Assembly (NCBI GenBank): GCA_016839955.1
Contig: JAEOTI010000451.1
Span: 1 to 8,750 of the forward strand
Length of the DNA stretch: 8,750 nucleotides
Origin: Candidatus Hodarchaeota archaeon
GTDB taxonomy: Archaea; Asgardarchaeota; Heimdallarchaeia; Hodarchaeales; YT1-057
Direction: 5' to 3'
A program made the position numbers and the translations under genes. The notes below the pieces were generated by a model. The model ran no database searches. It was given only the letters and a program-made list of their open reading frames with translations, and had not been told where the DNA came from. This document shows, one piece after another, positions 7,538 through 8,750 of the stretch. Numbering within the stretch: the stretch's first letter is position 1; every line of letters starts with the position of its first letter.

Positions 7538-7541
7538 ACCT
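7538..7541 (-). promoter_or_regulatory. Ribosome binding site supporting a TTG start
   Basis: On the minus strand AGGT precedes TTG 7530 by 7 bases. Together with the in-frame TAA just before the TTG, it fixes the start of the 383-residue gene. Confidence 0.5.
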
Positions 7542-7765
7542 GTTAATAAATTTAACTTCAAACCAGATTCTTAAGTACAGCATTGCACATATTATTAATC
7601 CTTTTTTAAATTCACTAATACCGAATCTAACCAATTTCTGACTAATCAAACAGGATTTCGTGATCTAATCTCAATTATTTTGATAAGGACAGAAAACGAG
7701 TTAGAAGATGATCCTAGAGAACTTAAATGCAATGAGAAATCACACAAATTCTTTTTTTCTCTTCT

Positions 7766-7773
7766 AAAAAAAA
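7766..7773 (-). terminator. Oligo-T run after the DUF4145-like gene
   Basis: On the minus strand eight consecutive T follow the stop TAA (7780-7778) by four bases. Oligo-T runs are enough to end transcription in archaea, so the short gene upstream probably forms its own transcript, separate from the 383-residue gene. A plus-strand run of seven T (7752-7758) lies beside it. Confidence 0.45.
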
Positions 7774-7777
7774 TTTA

Positions 7778-8047
7778 TTACAACTTTTGCATTGTTGATG
7801 AAAATAAATGGATGTAATATTCTATATCCTCTCTTAAATCTTCTAATGATTGTTTTGTCACCCTTTCCTCTATAGAATGAGCACTTTCATTCCCTTCAAA
7901 TCGTATTTTATCTAAAAATTTAATACAATCTTCATTAATTTTGGGTGAGTATTGACTATATATTGACAAGTTCTTGTTGAAATTTCTAATCAAATCATTA
8001 AAGGATCTAAAACGCTGCTTGGGGAAACGAATATTATGGAGCCACAA
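7778..8047 (-). CDS. Short DUF4145-like (HEPN-type) protein, probably missing its N-terminus
   Basis: The product has 89 residues from TTG 8047; a TAA two codons earlier (8053-8051) closes the frame, and neither an ATG nor a clear ribosome binding site is present. The segment DKIRFEGNESAHSIEE matches the conserved R-x2-GN-x2-AH signature of DUF4145-type domains (Arg49, Gly52, Asn53, His57), followed by the expected final helix (LEDLREDIEYYIHLF). As I recall, DUF4145 has been grouped with HEPN domains, which are often RNases in toxin and defence systems; here Arg and His are seven residues apart, longer than the classical R-x4-6-H. The first helix that normally opens the domain is not visible, and nothing matching it is found in other frames upstream. 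It may be a 5'-truncated remnant or a minimal stand-alone protein. Confidence 0.5.
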   Translation of the reverse strand: MWLHNIRFPKQRFRSFNDLIRNFNKNLSIYSQYSPKINEDCIKFLDKIRFEGNESAHSIEERVTKQSLEDLREDIEYYIHLFSSTMQKL

Positions 8048-8104
8048 TTGTTACTTTTTGGGTTGTGAATGTGATTACAGCAATCCTATCCTATAGAATG
8101 TATA

Positions 8105-8122
8105 AAAAGAAATATTTCTTTT
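8105..8122. repeat. Perfect 18-base palindrome in the divergent intergenic region
   Basis: AAAAGAAATATTTCTTTT is a perfect dyad (centre between 8113 and 8114). It lies about 60 bases upstream of the minus-strand DUF4145-like gene and 124 bases before ATG 8246. It could be an operator for a dimeric regulator, but A/T palindromes are frequent in such DNA. Confidence 0.4.
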
Positions 8123-8176
8123 AAGAAAGACAATTTAAACTGAACAGAAGGACGAAATCTCGATAGAAAGCCCAAT

Positions 8177-8190
8177 AGGCAATATTGCCT
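8177..8190. promoter_or_regulatory. Perfect 14-base palindrome upstream of a TATA box, possible operator
   Basis: AGGCAATATTGCCT is a perfect dyad with G/C-containing arms, so it is less likely to be chance than the neighbouring A/T palindrome. It ends 17 bases before the TATA box at 8208, a usual place for an archaeal activator or repressor site for the gene at 8246. Confidence 0.45.
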
Positions 8191-8207
8191 CTTCTGCGTT
8201 TTTCTAA

Positions 8208-8215
8208 TATAAAAG
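8208..8215 (+). promoter_or_regulatory. Archaeal TATA box of the helicase-like gene
   Basis: TATAAAAG lies with its centre about 35 bases before ATG 8246. Transcription would begin near 8236, leaving a leader of only about 10 bases, which fits the absence of a clear ribosome binding site there. Confidence 0.5.
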
Positions 8216-8245
8216 GGACACGGAGAATCACTCATTGAGAAGCAA

Positions 8246-8750
8246 ATGACAGTTGAAAAAGAGAAACAAACTAGTCCTGGTAATGTTATTTCTCCCAACA
8301 GACCATCTTTTACGTTGGTCCTTAATGGATCTCCCAAAAATATCATCGAAGATGCATTGTCTCCTACAACACGTAGTTATCTCGACATTTTACAGTCTTT
8401 TCCTCCCATCCATATCATCAATACCCATGCAAATCAATTGACGGTCACAGCATTATCGGTAATGTATATTGGAACACGATTACTGGAAAGTGGAGGGTAT
8501 GCCCTATCTATCGTGCAAAACTCCGCACAGGAGTCGATCCAAGAGCGGATCATGAACAACCGACGGACTCACCACGAACCCCAACAATGTCGGTGTGTTG
8601 CTACCTGTTCAGAACAGCATAGTTGGTCGTGGGAAGAGCTCTTCGAACCCAAATCATTTGTACTACTGACCCCCATGACTTTTCTATCATTAAGTCTGAT
8701 TCCAGAATGGATGGAAAAGTATGGGACACCCAAAATGGTCTTTATCGATA
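8246..8750 (+). CDS. Helicase-like (superfamily 2) protein, N-terminal part, with lost motifs; runs off the window
   Basis: From ATG 8246 the frame is open for 168 codons to the window end; an in-frame TAA at 8210-8212 rules out a longer N-terminus. The layout resembles the first RecA-like domain of a superfamily 2 helicase. After a hydrophobic strand comes NTHANQLTVTAL (59-70), where a helicase would have a P-loop before T-A-L; the GKT triad reads Gln64-Leu65-Thr66. ALSIVQNSAQESIQERI sits where motif Ia is expected, and VLLTPMTFLSL (139-149) where a T-P motif lies. The last residues MVFID match the strand leading into motif II (DExx). The next codon begins with A, so it cannot encode Glu. 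Both ATP-binding motifs therefore appear altered, suggesting a non-hydrolysing helicase-like subunit. The DNA is clearly richer in G+C than the rest of the window (35 of 60 bases at 8521-8580). The helicase link is my inference; the open frame itself is secure. Confidence 0.55.
   Translation, partial: MTVEKEKQTSPGNVISPNRPSFTLVLNGSPKNIIEDALSPTTRSYLDILQSFPPIHIINTHANQLTVTALSVMYIGTRLLESGGYALSIVQNSAQESIQERIMNNRRTHHEPQQCRCVATCSEQHSWSWEELFEPKSFVLLTPMTFLSLSLIPEWMEKYGTPKMVFID

Noticed and set aside
7599..7817. A 72-codon open stretch on the plus strand, with protein-like sequence such as TENELEDDPRELKCNEKS
   Set aside because: It has no ATG start (only a TTG at 7680 or a final-codon ATG), overlaps the end of the DUF4145-like gene on the other strand, and contains no motif. 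It might be a relic, but support is too weak.
8086..8346. Minus-strand open frame of 86 codons
   Set aside because: It overlaps the better supported plus-strand gene at 8246 and its promoter palindromes, and its Phe/Ser/Leu-rich sequence is typical of an antisense shadow.

Overview
The window is an AT-rich stretch with low coding density. It looks archaeal and is plausibly from an Asgard-type archaeon, but this is an inference. The support is a TATA box about 35 bases from a start codon with almost no room for a leader, an oligo-T run directly after a gene, TTG starts, wide intergenic spaces, and no recognisable bacterial -35/-10 promoters. No rRNA, tRNA, CRISPR array or complete insertion sequence was seen.

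Layout, left to right. (1) Bases 1-321 hold the C-terminal end of a TPR protein that enters from outside the window. (2) Bases 537-4474 hold a tight two-gene plus-strand unit: a 913-residue protein with two membrane segments, a coiled coil and a very long helical body that I do not recognise, followed 23 bases later by a nitrilase-superfamily amidohydrolase with its Glu-Lys-Cys triad in place and an extra C-terminal domain. (3) Bases 4475-4950 look like decayed coding sequence in several frames, ending in a 74-codon Lys-rich open frame. (4) On the minus strand are a PD-(D/E)XK-type nuclease (5102-6031) whose 5' end is split by a frameshift at a TTTA tandem repeat, a 383-residue protein with a degenerate restriction-endonuclease-like core (6379-7530), and a short DUF4145-like piece (7778-8047). 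(5) A divergent intergenic region at 8048-8245 carries two perfect palindromes and a TATA box. (6) From 8246 to the window end runs a more GC-rich plus-strand gene that resembles the start of a superfamily 2 helicase whose nucleotide-binding motifs appear lost.

How the parts may work together. The membrane protein and the nitrilase are almost certainly co-transcribed and may form one system. A membrane-anchored helical scaffold could hold or gate a soluble amidase/acyl-transfer enzyme. The opposite-strand cluster, with two nuclease-fold proteins and a HEPN-like fragment, together with the strong AT bias and the broken genes, reads like an accessory or defence-type island next to more typical chromosomal sequence beginning near 8200. 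None of these functional links is proven by the sequence alone.
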